Of a stretch of 49,825 nt of DNA, positions 31,794 through 41,396 are shown in pieces. The translations under genes were made by a program, and so were the position numbers. The stretch lies in NCBI GenBank assembly GCA_005878955.1, contig VBMI01000097.1, positions 1 to 49,825 of the forward strand, read 5' to 3'. Source of the DNA: Methanobacteriota archaeon (GTDB lineage: Archaea > Thermoplasmatota > Thermoplasmata > RBG-16-68-12). A model generated the notes under the pieces. It did no database searches. It saw nothing but the letters and a program-made list of their open reading frames with translations, and was not told the DNA's origin. Numbering within the stretch: the stretch's first letter is position 1; each line of letters starts with the position of its first letter.

Positions 31794-32852
31794 CTAGGAC
31801 GATGAGGTCGACGGACGGCTCAGGTTCGTGGGCTTCTCCAGGTACCGGTTGAACGCGATCAGCGCGATCGACCTCGCGTACCCGCCGACCTGCGCGAACC
31901 CGCTGTAGATTCGCCCGAAGGGCAGCGTCCCCTGCGGGTCGCGGATCCCCCGAATCACTGCCCGGATGAGGTCCTGTTCCCGCCGGCCCAAATCCTCGCA
32001 CAGGTGAAGGGCCTCGTTCGCCTGCTTGAGGTCACGGGAGAAGAGGGCCCCCAGGGCCTTCGCGTACGCCTGGCCGATCACGTCGGCGAGGCTCTGTAGG
32101 GCCTTTAGGACGGAGGCGGGTATCGGGAGGTCCTGCCCGATGATCTCCTTCACCGCGGCGGCGATCTCATAGCAATGGTCTGCGACGACCTCGAGGTCTC
32201 GTGCGATCGCCCGGTTGCCGGCGATCTCCAGACGCGAGCGCATCCCGAGCTTCTCGACGAGGCCCTCGTCGAGCTGGGCGAGGAGAATGAGTCGGAGGAT
32301 CAACCAGTACATCGTGTCCGCGTCGTCCTCGCGCTTCATCGCATCCTCGGCAAGCGCGGCGTTGCCCTTGGCGAGCGCTTCGCACGATTCGGAGAGCATC
32401 GTCGCGCCCAAATTATACAGGCGCTTCAGCAGGGCCTCGATTGGGTAGTTCGAGGGATCGATAGAACAATGCAGGACGACCCGCGCCGGGCCCTCCTCGA
32501 TGATCCCCATGCCCATGAGGCGCCGAACCGCCCGCCGCACCTCGTCCTGATGTCCGCTGCGCAGCCTCTGGGCGGACCGGACGACAATCCGCTCCTTTCC
32601 GAGGACGTAGTTCCCCACGATGACGCGCTCAAGCATGCCATCTAGATCGCAAAGATCCGCATCCACCACGTATTCCTGGGCAGACCGCTGGCGCTCTTCT
32701 GCAGCGGGCCCCGGAAGGACCTTGAGCGCCTCTCCCTCCTCAAGCAGGAAGACTTGATCCCCCTTCTTCAGGTTGCGCCGGCGGGCCCATTCCTTCGGGA
32801 GGGAAATCGTCAGCGTCGCCGCTCCGACCTTCTGGATCTTCCGGGACTCCAT
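31794..32852 (-). CDS. PhoU-domain regulator with N-terminal AbrB/SpoVT domain
   Basis: ATG 32852 is chosen because the AbrB/SpoVT swapped-hairpin starts at once: MESRKIQKVGAATLTISLPK, EWARRRNLKKGDQVFLLEEG. The 352-residue product continues with two PhoU three-helix bundles (MLSESCEALAKGNAALAEDAM with REDDADTMYWLILR, and the helix ADHCYEIAAAVKEIIG with E-x-x-x-D/H metal-like spacing, then SLADVIGQAYAKALGAL). Archaeal AbrB-PhoU proteins are thought to control phosphate uptake genes; the DNA-binding half suggests direct transcription control. No phosphate transporter is in the window. TATATATA at about 32932-32940 and GATATA at 32903-32910 lie upstream. Confidence 0.88.
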   Translation of the reverse strand: MESRKIQKVGAATLTISLPKEWARRRNLKKGDQVFLLEEGEALKVLPGPAAEERQRSAQEYVVDADLCDLDGMLERVIVGNYVLGKERIVVRSAQRLRSGHQDEVRRAVRRLMGMGIIEEGPARVVLHCSIDPSNYPIEALLKRLYNLGATMLSESCEALAKGNAALAEDAMKREDDADTMYWLILRLILLAQLDEGLVEKLGMRSRLEIAGNRAIARDLEVVADHCYEIAAAVKEIIGQDLPIPASVLKALQSLADVIGQAYAKALGALFSRDLKQANEALHLCEDLGRREQDLIRAVIRGIRDPQGTLPFGRIYSGFAQVGGYARSIALIAFNRYLEKPTNLSRPSTSSS

Positions 32853-33169
32853 GGGAACCGCCTCGTTTGCTCGCTCCCTACTGTACACGCCCACCATTCG
32901 GGCTATATCCGGTATGTACGTCTCTAAGGTTGTATATATATTGTAAATGTTTGCATCCCTGAATCCGCTGGCACGGTTTGCGCCGCTGGACGTTCCGCGG
33001 CGGCGGAGCGCACCAACACCGCCTCGGTTTAGTCCCGAGCCGCACGCGGTTGCAGAGAATCTTGAACTGGATCGCCTAGCCCGTTTCATGGGGCCACGGG
33101 GCTCCACTCTTTTGTTCTCTTGCTCCCCTTATTATACGATACCGCCGATGGGCCGGGAGGGCCCACCGG
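32853..33169. other. Divergent intergenic region between PhoU-like and PAC2 genes
   Basis: 317 bases with no supported gene. It holds an AT-rich block of alternating TA at about 32931-32941 and a GATATA at about 32903-32910, both usable as promoter elements for the minus-strand PhoU gene, and a TTATTATACG element (33129-33138) for the PAC2 gene. The middle stretch (32950-33110) shows nothing recognisable. Confidence 0.5.
33129..33138 (+). promoter_or_regulatory. TATA box of the PAC2-family gene
   Basis: TTATTATACG lies about 37 nt before ATG 33170. GGGAGG at 33155-33160 would be its ribosome binding site, so this gene has a short leader. Confidence 0.55.
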
Positions 33170-33907
33170 ATGACGGAGATCACCTTCCGGACGTTCAAAG
33201 AGGTAGACCTGTCCGGCGGCACCATCATCGAGGCGATCCCAAGCGTCGGCCTCGTGAGCACGATTGCCGCGACGTACATGATCACCACCCTGCCCACAGA
33301 CCAGGTGTGCGCAATCGACTCGGATGACTTCCCGCCCCTATCGATGGTCTACGCGTTCAAGCCGAAATTCCCGGTCCGCATCTATGCCCTCCCTGCCGCG
33401 AAGTTGGCGATCTTCATCGCGGAGGTCCCCCTACCGCCCCGCGTCCACCGTTCGCTCGCCCTCGAGCTTCTGCGGTGGGCGACCTCGCACAAATGCCGCC
33501 AGATCGTGTCCCTCGAGGGCCTCCCGATGCCTGCGGAGGAGCCGGTGCGCGAGGTCGCGGTATGGGGGGTGGGGAGCACGGACTCCGCGCGGAAGTCGCT
33601 CTCCGAGGCGGGAATCCAGCAGCTGGAGACGGGGATGATCTCGGGGGTCTCGGGAGTCCTGCTGAACGAAGGGCGCTGGCAGTCCTATGACGTCATCACC
33701 CTCCTCGCCGAGGCACAGCCCGCGATTCCCGACGCGAACGCCGCGGCGCGCCTCCTGGAGGTCGTGGACACGCTCCTGCCGGAGATCAAGCTCAACCTCG
33801 AGCCCCTGAGAGAGCAGGCGAAGGCCCTCGAGACGCACCTCCGGAAGCTGAGGGACGAGGCGAAGCCCGCGACGACGACGGACACGTCGGCCATGATGTT
33901 CCGTTGA
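33170..33907 (+). CDS. PAC2-family proteasome assembly chaperone-like protein
   Basis: The 245-residue product fits the PAC2 (DUF75) family: GGTIIEAIPSVGLVSTIAAT at the start, with P-G-x-G-x-V-G replaced by P-S-V-G-L-V, then YAFKPKFPVRIYALPAAKLAIFIAEVPLP, and the IVSLEGLPMPAEEP and GISGVLLNEG-like segments. The last 45 residues form a helix rich in E, K and L, probably a coiled coil. Archaeal members are related to eukaryotic proteasome assembly chaperone PAC2, although direct proof of proteasome assembly is limited. The start has both an SD and a TATA box. It is a single gene. Confidence 0.85.
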   Translation: MTEITFRTFKEVDLSGGTIIEAIPSVGLVSTIAATYMITTLPTDQVCAIDSDDFPPLSMVYAFKPKFPVRIYALPAAKLAIFIAEVPLPPRVHRSLALELLRWATSHKCRQIVSLEGLPMPAEEPVREVAVWGVGSTDSARKSLSEAGIQQLETGMISGVSGVLLNEGRWQSYDVITLLAEAQPAIPDANAAARLLEVVDTLLPEIKLNLEPLREQAKALETHLRKLRDEAKPATTTDTSAMMFR

Positions 33908-33923
33908 GGCCGGGCGCCTTCCC

Positions 33924-34562
33924 CTAAGGGGAGCGGGGCGGTCGACCCCGAGGCGGGGACCCGCCCGCGCGGGACCTGACCCTCGCGTATCGGTCGCGGA
34001 ACAGCCGTTCGCATGAGGGGCAGCAAAGGTAGTGGAAACGTCCGTCGAGTCGGATCCGCAGTGGAGCTCCCTCAATCGGTTGCCCGCACTCGAAGCAACT
34101 CAGGACCGCAGCGATTCCATCTTCGATCACCGCCCGAGGAGACTCCTTCAGCGCCTTCGTCGCCACGTGGTGTTCGCACACGGCCACTCCGGGCACGGAG
34201 CGCACCCGCGCGAGGAATTCCTCGAGGGCGGCAGCCCGCGGCAGGACGGCCTCCGCGACGATGCGGTCGTCCCGCGTCCGCACGGTCCACCGGACGCCTT
34301 CAAGGGCAGCGATCCGGTTGCCTACCGCGTCTCCCGACCCGCGGGCGAATCGGACGAGCAGCACGACCCGTACCTGCCCCAGTTTCTCTGGGTCGACGGC
34401 GGCGTGGAAACCCGTGAGAATCCCAAGGTCTCGGAGGGTGGAGACCCTCGCGCTGATCGTCGGCACGCTCACGCCCAGGCGTCGCGCGAGGTCCCGGAAC
34501 GAAAGGCGGGCATCCGCCTGGAGGGCCTGGAGGATCCCGACATCGGTCCGGTCTAGGTCCAT
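33924..34562 (-). CDS. Lrp/AsnC-type copper-responsive regulator with C-terminal TRASH domain
   Basis: ATG 34562 gives MDLDRTDVGILQALQADARL, the usual Lrp/AsnC opening; a TTG at 34574 is longer. The 212-residue product has an HTH (SFRDLARRLGVSVPTISARV), an RAM-like effector domain, and, after about residue 155, a TRASH metal-sensing domain: CFECGQPIEG, then FHYLCCPSCERLFRDRY. The spacing C-x2-C to C-C-x2-C matches TRASH. Archaeal regulators of this kind (CopT/CopR in Sulfolobus) control a neighbouring copper ATPase, exactly as placed here. It is divergent to CopA with a palindrome between. Ag or other soft metals may also be sensed. Confidence 0.9.
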   Translation of the reverse strand: MDLDRTDVGILQALQADARLSFRDLARRLGVSVPTISARVSTLRDLGILTGFHAAVDPEKLGQVRVVLLVRFARGSGDAVGNRIAALEGVRWTVRTRDDRIVAEAVLPRAAALEEFLARVRSVPGVAVCEHHVATKALKESPRAVIEDGIAAVLSCFECGQPIEGAPLRIRLDGRFHYLCCPSCERLFRDRYARVRSRAGGSPPRGRPPRSP

Positions 34563-34592
34563 CGGCGGACTCAAGGCGGGCCCCCGATTAAG

Positions 34593-34610
34593 GCTTTACA
34601 TTTGTAAAGC
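34593..34610. promoter_or_regulatory. Palindromic operator between copper regulator and CopA
   Basis: GCTTTACA-TT-TGTAAAGC is a perfect 8-base inverted repeat. It overlaps the expected CopA TATA position (about 27 nt before ATG 34620) and lies beside CTTAATC (34585-34591), the likely box of the divergent regulator. A regulator bound here would block CopA transcription and could also influence its own. Confidence 0.8.
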
Positions 34611-34619
34611 GCAGGCGGG

Positions 34620-36794
<2,175 letters not shown>

Positions 36795-36867
36795 GTGTAC
36801 TCGGGTAGCGCACCACTGAACGTCCAGGTTTCTTATCCACCCCTTGCATGCCCGAGCGGGAGGCGAA

Positions 36868-37065
36868 ATGACGAGCCTTTGGGAACTGTGGCGCGGGGCG
36901 AGCGCGGGAGTCGCCGTGGCGCTCGTCCTGATCCTCGTTGTCCGTCACGTGTTCGAGGCGCGAATCGGGAGTCGCCTCCGTCGGGCCCTCGACATCGTCG
37001 CGGGACCCCTGTTCGTCCTGTTTGTCCTATACATCGCGACCGACTTCTACCGGGGAGTCCCATAG
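36868..37065 (+). CDS. Small membrane protein, 65 aa, after copA
   Basis: ATG 36868 has GGGAGG 6 nt upstream and TTCTTATCC about 36 nt upstream, good signals for a real gene. The product has two hydrophobic helices (SAGVAVALVLILVVRHVF and DIVAGPLFVLFVLYIATDF) joined by a basic loop (ARIGSRLRRAL). No metal-binding residues apart from one His are seen. It follows copA by 73 bases. It might be a small helper of the pump or unrelated; there is no family I recognise. Confidence 0.65.
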   Translation: MTSLWELWRGASAGVAVALVLILVVRHVFEARIGSRLRRALDIVAGPLFVLFVLYIATDFYRGVP

Positions 37066-37492
37066 GTCGCGGCGCCCTTCCCGTCCGTGCTAGACTGACG
37101 TGGCCTGCACGTGTATCCCGCCGTGCCCTACCGACTCCACAGGTGTACGTAGCGCACATGGCCCTTGTTGACGATTCCCGGGTGGAGGTGTTCACCAGAC
37201 TCGTCGGCTGTTCCGAGGACCGGCGCTGGACCGGAATCGGGGAGGGTGATCCGGGTCTCCCATGGCGGGTTTTCGCACGGACCTGGTCGCCTGGAACGTC
37301 CGGGACCGGCGCGTACCCACGGGAAGGGGAACCGCGGTTGTCCATAGCCCCGATCCGCCACTCCCCTCCCGCCTCGGCTTCTGCGGAGAAGGGGGGAGCC
37401 ATCGGGTGAACACAAAACAGCACACTAGAGCACCGGATAAAGATAAACGTCCCGCTCATCACTTCGTCGTCGAGGTAGGGAGGGGGTCCCGA
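37066..37492. other. Intergenic region without a supported gene
   Basis: 427 bases. Frames present are arginine/proline-rich shadow types; one plus-strand frame from ATG 37158 to 37409 looks slightly more protein-like but has no start signal or family. GATAAAGATAAAC at 37436-37448 is a possible promoter element for the ATPase gene at 37493. A non-coding RNA cannot be excluded. Confidence 0.4.
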
Positions 37493-39034
37493 GTGATCAA
37501 GTTCACGGCAACGCCGAGCGATGGCGACGAAGAAATGGAAACGCTCCTGCCGAGGGAGCTCGAGGAAAAACTAGGCCGCGAGAGTCTGCTCCTGCTCGTG
37601 AAGGGAGCGACGGGGACCGGGAAGACGACCGCGGCCCTCGAATTCATGGCGCGGCTCCAGACCGGGGCGGGAGACACCGTCCACATCTCCACCCGATCGT
37701 ACCCGGACAAGATTGCGACCCAGCACGCCCTGTTCACCAAGCTCGCCGCCCGGCCGAACGTCCATTTCTTCACGACGCTCGAATTCGATCCCTCTCAGTT
37801 CGTCGTCGCCCACAACGTCGTCTCCGGACTGCACCGGCTGCTTTCGAACATGCGGAGCCCGCTCGTGGTGCTGGACTCCTGGGAGGGCATCGCCGACTAC
37901 CTCCCGCAGGAGACCCGGATGAAGGTGGAGCAATCCCTCATGGCGGTCCTCGAGGACACCCACGCCCGCATGATTCTGGTGAGCGAGCGCCCGGAGACGG
38001 ATACGACCCTTGACCAGCTGGCGGACGCGATCATCGTCCTCCACCAGAGGACGATCGACGACCGGCGGGTCCGGGAACTCGAGATCCGGAAACTCCGCGG
38101 AATCCCGATTCGGCAAGAGAGGTACCTGTTCACTCTCGCGGGAGGCCGGCTCCGGTACCTGGAACCGTTCGCGTTCACCCTCCCCGAGCGGACCTCGATG
38201 TTCCGACCCCTAGAGAACTCGCCCACGCACATGTCGACGGGGAGCCGCGACATCGACGCCCTCCTCGGCGGGGGGGTCCCGCGGGGTTCGACGGTCCTGC
38301 TCGAGATCCGCGGCGAGGTCCCCTTCGAAGGGCAGGTGTACGTTCCCCTCACCGCGCTCCTGAACTTCCTGGCCACGAACAACGCGGTGATGGCGTTCAC
38401 GTACAGCGACTACGACCCGACGCGGGCCCGACTCTTCGCGACCCAGTTCATGCCCGAGGACGTATACAACGCGAACATGCGGGTGTTCACGACGGACCGG
38501 GTGGAAGACCCCGTCGCGATAAAGTTCTCCCTGAATCCAACGGAGGACTTCGACAAGTGGCTCGATACGTACAGCGCGTATAAGGCGCAGGGGAAGACAA
38601 TCTGGATGCTGATGGCCCTCGACACTGTGGAGAACTTCTACGGACAAGGTGTGATGAACTTCCTTGCGACGGTCGCGGCGCGCGCGGCGGTGAACAAGGA
38701 CATCCAATCGATCGTCGCGCGGCCCAACCTCGAGCTCACCCAGAAGGTCGCGAACATCTCGCAGATCCATCTCGTCCTCACCCAGCGGTGGGGCACCCTC
38801 ATCCTGTACGGCGTGAAGCCGCGGACCGGGTTCTACGGACTGCAGTTCACGTTCGACCACGGGTACCCGGAGTTTGAGCTGATCCCGCTCGAGGACATCG
38901 CTCTGATGTCCAGCGAGCACCAGCTCGTTAGGGCGATCCCGTCGACCCGCCTCCGGCCGCACCCCCACGGGTCCAGGGAGGATCTCTTCGAGGTCATCAC
39001 GAGATCACTGGAGCAAACGAAGGAGGTAGCATGA
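37493..39034 (+). CDS. RecA/KaiC-like ATPase (GvpD/HTR-like) with a degenerate second domain
   Basis: GTG 37493 is preceded by GGGAGGGG; ATG 37535 is an alternative. The 513-residue protein has a first RecA-like domain with Walker A GATGTGKTT near residue 43, Walker B PLVVLDSWEG near 124, and a second RecA-like domain (from about 240: MSTGSRDIDALLGGGVPRGS) whose Walker A is lost (EIRGEVPFEGQ). The first half resembles GvpD-like and related archaeal KaiC-superfamily regulators; the second resembles the lid/sensor half of KaiC. A dead second domain usually means a regulatory or binding role. It overlaps the next ATPase gene by 4 bases, so the two are probably a complex. Confidence 0.82.
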   Translation: MIKFTATPSDGDEEMETLLPRELEEKLGRESLLLLVKGATGTGKTTAALEFMARLQTGAGDTVHISTRSYPDKIATQHALFTKLAARPNVHFFTTLEFDPSQFVVAHNVVSGLHRLLSNMRSPLVVLDSWEGIADYLPQETRMKVEQSLMAVLEDTHARMILVSERPETDTTLDQLADAIIVLHQRTIDDRRVRELEIRKLRGIPIRQERYLFTLAGGRLRYLEPFAFTLPERTSMFRPLENSPTHMSTGSRDIDALLGGGVPRGSTVLLEIRGEVPFEGQVYVPLTALLNFLATNNAVMAFTYSDYDPTRARLFATQFMPEDVYNANMRVFTTDRVEDPVAIKFSLNPTEDFDKWLDTYSAYKAQGKTIWMLMALDTVENFYGQGVMNFLATVAARAAVNKDIQSIVARPNLELTQKVANISQIHLVLTQRWGTLILYGVKPRTGFYGLQFTFDHGYPEFELIPLEDIALMSSEHQLVRAIPSTRLRPHPHGSREDLFEVITRSLEQTKEVA

Positions 39035-39771
39035 TGCAGGGGAAAGTTTCGAGCCGGGTCGCCCTCGATGGGGACGCGAGAGTCGCCACGGGAATCCCGG
39101 GGTTCGACGAGATGTTGGAGGGCGGCTACCCGGCGGGGAGCCTGATCACCCTCGCGGGCCGGCCGGGCACGGGGAAGACGATCTTCGGGTCCCAGTTCCT
39201 GTACTACGGGGCGAGGGAGCACGGGGAGCCGGGCATGTACGTGTCGATGCTGGAGGGAGAGAAGACGTACCTCCGGAACATGCGGCGCCTCGGCTTCGAC
39301 ATCCCGCCCCTCCAGAGCAAGAAGATGTTCCGGTTCCTCGAGATGCCCACCCTCACCGCGGAGGGCTTGCCGGCGATCTGGGAGGAGATCGTCCGGAACA
39401 TCGACGAGTTCGGGATCGTCCGCCTCGTCATCGATTCGTTCACCGCGATGACCCAGGCCTTCGACAGCCCGGGCGAGCTCCGGGTCTTCACGCACATGCT
39501 CCTCGGGAAGATCGTGGGGGGCGCGGGGTGCACCACGCTCATGATCACTGAGACGCCCAACAACGACTCGTCCGGAGCCGCCGGGATGCATGAGTTCATC
39601 GCCGATGGGGTCGTCTACTTCTCCTTGGTGCCCGTCACCGGAGACGCCCGCGTACGCTACCTCGAGGTCACGAAGATGCGAGGGACGAGCCACCAGATGG
39701 GGCTTATCCCAGTGGACATCGGCAAGCGCGGGATCTCTGTGCGCTCCCCGCACATCCCCGCCCGAACGTAA
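39031..39771 (+). CDS. RAD55/KaiC-family ATPase
   Basis: The 246-residue product opens with ATGIPGFDEMLEGGYPAGSL, a KaiC hallmark, then Walker A AGRPGTGKTIFGSQF near residue 43, and Walker B VRLVIDSFTA near 133. A segment with MYVSMLEGEKTYLRNMRRLGF and the late LEVTKMRGTSHQM (K-M-R-G, the KaiC/RadA-like lid motif) complete the fold. Single-domain KaiC proteins of archaea act in signalling or in regulating type IV-like machinery (for example ArlH), but no ArlH context exists here. It is cotranscribed with the two-domain ATPase upstream and a small helical protein downstream. Confidence 0.88.
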   Translation: MMQGKVSSRVALDGDARVATGIPGFDEMLEGGYPAGSLITLAGRPGTGKTIFGSQFLYYGAREHGEPGMYVSMLEGEKTYLRNMRRLGFDIPPLQSKKMFRFLEMPTLTAEGLPAIWEEIVRNIDEFGIVRLVIDSFTAMTQAFDSPGELRVFTHMLLGKIVGGAGCTTLMITETPNNDSSGAAGMHEFIADGVVYFSLVPVTGDARVRYLEVTKMRGTSHQMGLIPVDIGKRGISVRSPHIPART

Positions 39772-39779
39772 GCTCGCCG

Positions 39780-40094
39780 ATGGAGGAGGCTTCCGTGCAC
39801 TTGGCCGGACGATTGGGCCTGAAAAACGACGACAAGTACCAGGCTGCGTACTGGAAGGCCTTCGAGGAGTTCTTCGGCGCGCACAACGCCCCGGTGGTCA
39901 AGGCGATGCTTCTCGCGCGGAAGGACAAGGTGGACACGGGCAACGCGGAAATCGACCGGGTCTGCTTCGGGCTCCGGCAGACGATGTCTTGGCTCGCCGA
40001 GGCGATTGAACGCAGGGCGATCGCCAGCGTCGGGAAGGAGTCCCCGCGGGCCACCCCCGCAAAGCAGGGCCGGAGGAGCACGACGAGCTCCTAA
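39780..40094 (+). CDS. Small helical protein, 104 aa, in the ATPase operon
   Basis: ATG 39780 lies 8 bases after the RAD55-like stop. The product is mostly helical (DDKYQAAYWKAFEEFFGAH, APVVKAMLLARKDKV, RVCFGLRQTMSWLAEAIERR) with a basic, serine-rich tail. No motif or family is recognised. Its place suggests a partner of the two ATPases. The codon pattern is like that of the neighbours and no better frame exists on either strand here. It ends 7 bases from the convergent RHH gene. Confidence 0.65.
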   Translation: MEEASVHLAGRLGLKNDDKYQAAYWKAFEEFFGAHNAPVVKAMLLARKDKVDTGNAEIDRVCFGLRQTMSWLAEAIERRAIASVGKESPRATPAKQGRRSTTSS

Positions 40095-40101
40095 GGCCAG
40101 G

Positions 40102-40638
40102 TCACACCAGGGAGAACCGCGCGAGGACCTGGTCGTCCGTCTTCTCCGTTTGGATCTCCGCGCCCTTGAGGAGGTTCCTGAGGGCGGTACGGAGCAGCGC
40201 CTCGTAGTACAGGGACCAGCGCGCGCCGCTCCCGTGCTTGAAGACGATCGTCCACTGACCGGCATTCGACCGCTCCTCGTACTCGAACGCCCGAGCATAC
40301 CGTGCGGTCAGGCGGGAATAGCCGACGACCACGGATTGCAGGCTGACCTCCTTGAACCAGAACGTCAAGAACTCGGGGAGGAGGTTCTGCCCGACCCATT
40401 CTCCGAGGGCCACGGACTCCTCGTCCGAGAGCGATTCCATCATCTTCACGAGGAGGGACCCGGGGAGGGCGATCATCCCGAACTTCTCCGCGAAGACGTC
40501 CCACTCCACCAATCGGCGGATCGCCTTGTTCACCAGGAAGTTGACGCTGATCCCCTCGCGGTCGGCGAACCGGCGGAGGAAGTCGTCCACATCCCTCTCG
40601 ATGCGAATCGTACGCGTAACGCTGCTGCTGGCTGGCAA
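40102..40638 (-). CDS. Ribbon-helix-helix protein, paralogue A
   Basis: The start is TTG 40638. The first 45 residues form a ribbon-helix-helix DNA-binding domain (SVTRTIRIERDVDDFLRRFA, then EGISVNFLVNKAIRRLVEWD). The remaining 130 residues form a conserved alpha/beta domain with LGEWVGQNLLPEFLTFWFK, SVVVGYSRLTARYARAFEY, and the end WTIVFKHGSGARWSLYYEALL, repeated almost exactly in paralogue B at 40686. The second domain may sense a ligand or mediate oligomers. No family name is recognised for it. The gene is convergent with the ATPase operon. Confidence 0.8.
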   Translation of the reverse strand: MPASSSVTRTIRIERDVDDFLRRFADREGISVNFLVNKAIRRLVEWDVFAEKFGMIALPGSLLVKMMESLSDEESVALGEWVGQNLLPEFLTFWFKEVSLQSVVVGYSRLTARYARAFEYEERSNAGQWTIVFKHGSGARWSLYYEALLRTALRNLLKGAEIQTEKTDDQVLARFSLV

Positions 40639-40685
40639 TGCCCTACGCTCCGACGGGAACGGCTACTCTGTCCGCAACCCACCGC

Positions 40686-41231
40686 CTACTTAATCCTTTT
40701 TTCCAGCCGCCGGAGCCGCAGGACGACTTGATTCTCGGACTTCTCCACGTGGACCTCGCGGTTGATAAGCTCCCGGAAGGCGGTCTCCGTCGCCTCTTGG
40801 TAGAACGTGGACCACCTCGGACCGCTCCCGTGCTTGAGGATGATCACGCGATAGTCGTCCTCGACGTGCTCCTCATACGCGAAGGCGTGGGCGTACTTCG
40901 CGAAAAGCCTCGGGAAGCCCTCGAGCAACGTCTCGGGAGTGATCTCCTTGAACCAGAACGTGATGAACTCCCTCAGGAGGTTCTTCCCCGCCCACGACCC
41001 GAGGGCGCGGGCCTGCTCATCCGTCAGGTGGTCCATGAGTTTCGTGAGCATGATCCCCGGGACGGCGACGAATCCGAACTTCTCCCCGTACGCGTCCCAT
41101 TCGACGAACTTCCGGAGGGCCCGATTGACGAGCGTGTTCACGCTCGTGTCGCTCTGGTCGGCCAGCGCTCGCAGGCGTTCGTCCGCGTCCTTTTCGATGC
41201 GGACCGACCTCGTCACGCTGCCCTTCAGCAT
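40686..41231 (-). CDS. Ribbon-helix-helix protein, paralogue B
   Basis: ATG 41231 is preferred: the GGGAGG at 41244-41249 leaves no spacing for the upstream ATG 41243, which is the longer alternative. The 181-residue product matches paralogue A in order and in many residues: SVTRSVRIEKDADERLRALA, SVNTLVNRALRKFVEWDA, EKFGFVAVPGIMLTKLMDHL, EFITFWFKEITPETLL, FAYEEHVEDDY and VIILKHGSGPRWSTFYQEA. The tandem pair arose by duplication. Two CCTTTGTGT direct repeats lie just upstream and could be its binding sites. Confidence 0.82.
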   Translation of the reverse strand: MLKGSVTRSVRIEKDADERLRALADQSDTSVNTLVNRALRKFVEWDAYGEKFGFVAVPGIMLTKLMDHLTDEQARALGSWAGKNLLREFITFWFKEITPETLLEGFPRLFAKYAHAFAYEEHVEDDYRVIILKHGSGPRWSTFYQEATETAFRELINREVHVEKSENQVVLRLRRLEKRIK

Positions 41232-41271
41232 TGTGCGCCTCATCCTCCCGACGAGGCCACACCTCTATCTG

Positions 41272-41300
41272 CCTTTGTGTTCTTAGATGTTCCTTTGTGT
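41272..41300. promoter_or_regulatory. Direct repeat, candidate RHH operator
   Basis: CCTTTGTGT occurs at 41272-41280 and again at 41292-41300, 20 bases apart, about two helical turns. RHH dimers often bind tandem repeats. The site lies upstream of paralogue B and of the divergent glycan operon. Confidence 0.4.
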
Positions 41301-41396
41301 GAGACATGCGCGCGGGTCGCACATAGGGGTACGGTTCCTCCGGTCCGAAACATACACCTCTTTTGAACCCGCGCCGAGTCGGGCGCCGTCCTTGCG

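Noticed and set aside
32931-32941. Alternating TA stretch considered as a replication or attachment site
   Set aside because: Short, without flanking repeats; a TATA-type promoter element is the simpler explanation.
37158-37409. Possible 83-residue protein in the gap after the small membrane gene
   Set aside because: No start signal, family likeness or neighbour support; kept only as part of the unexplained intergenic region.
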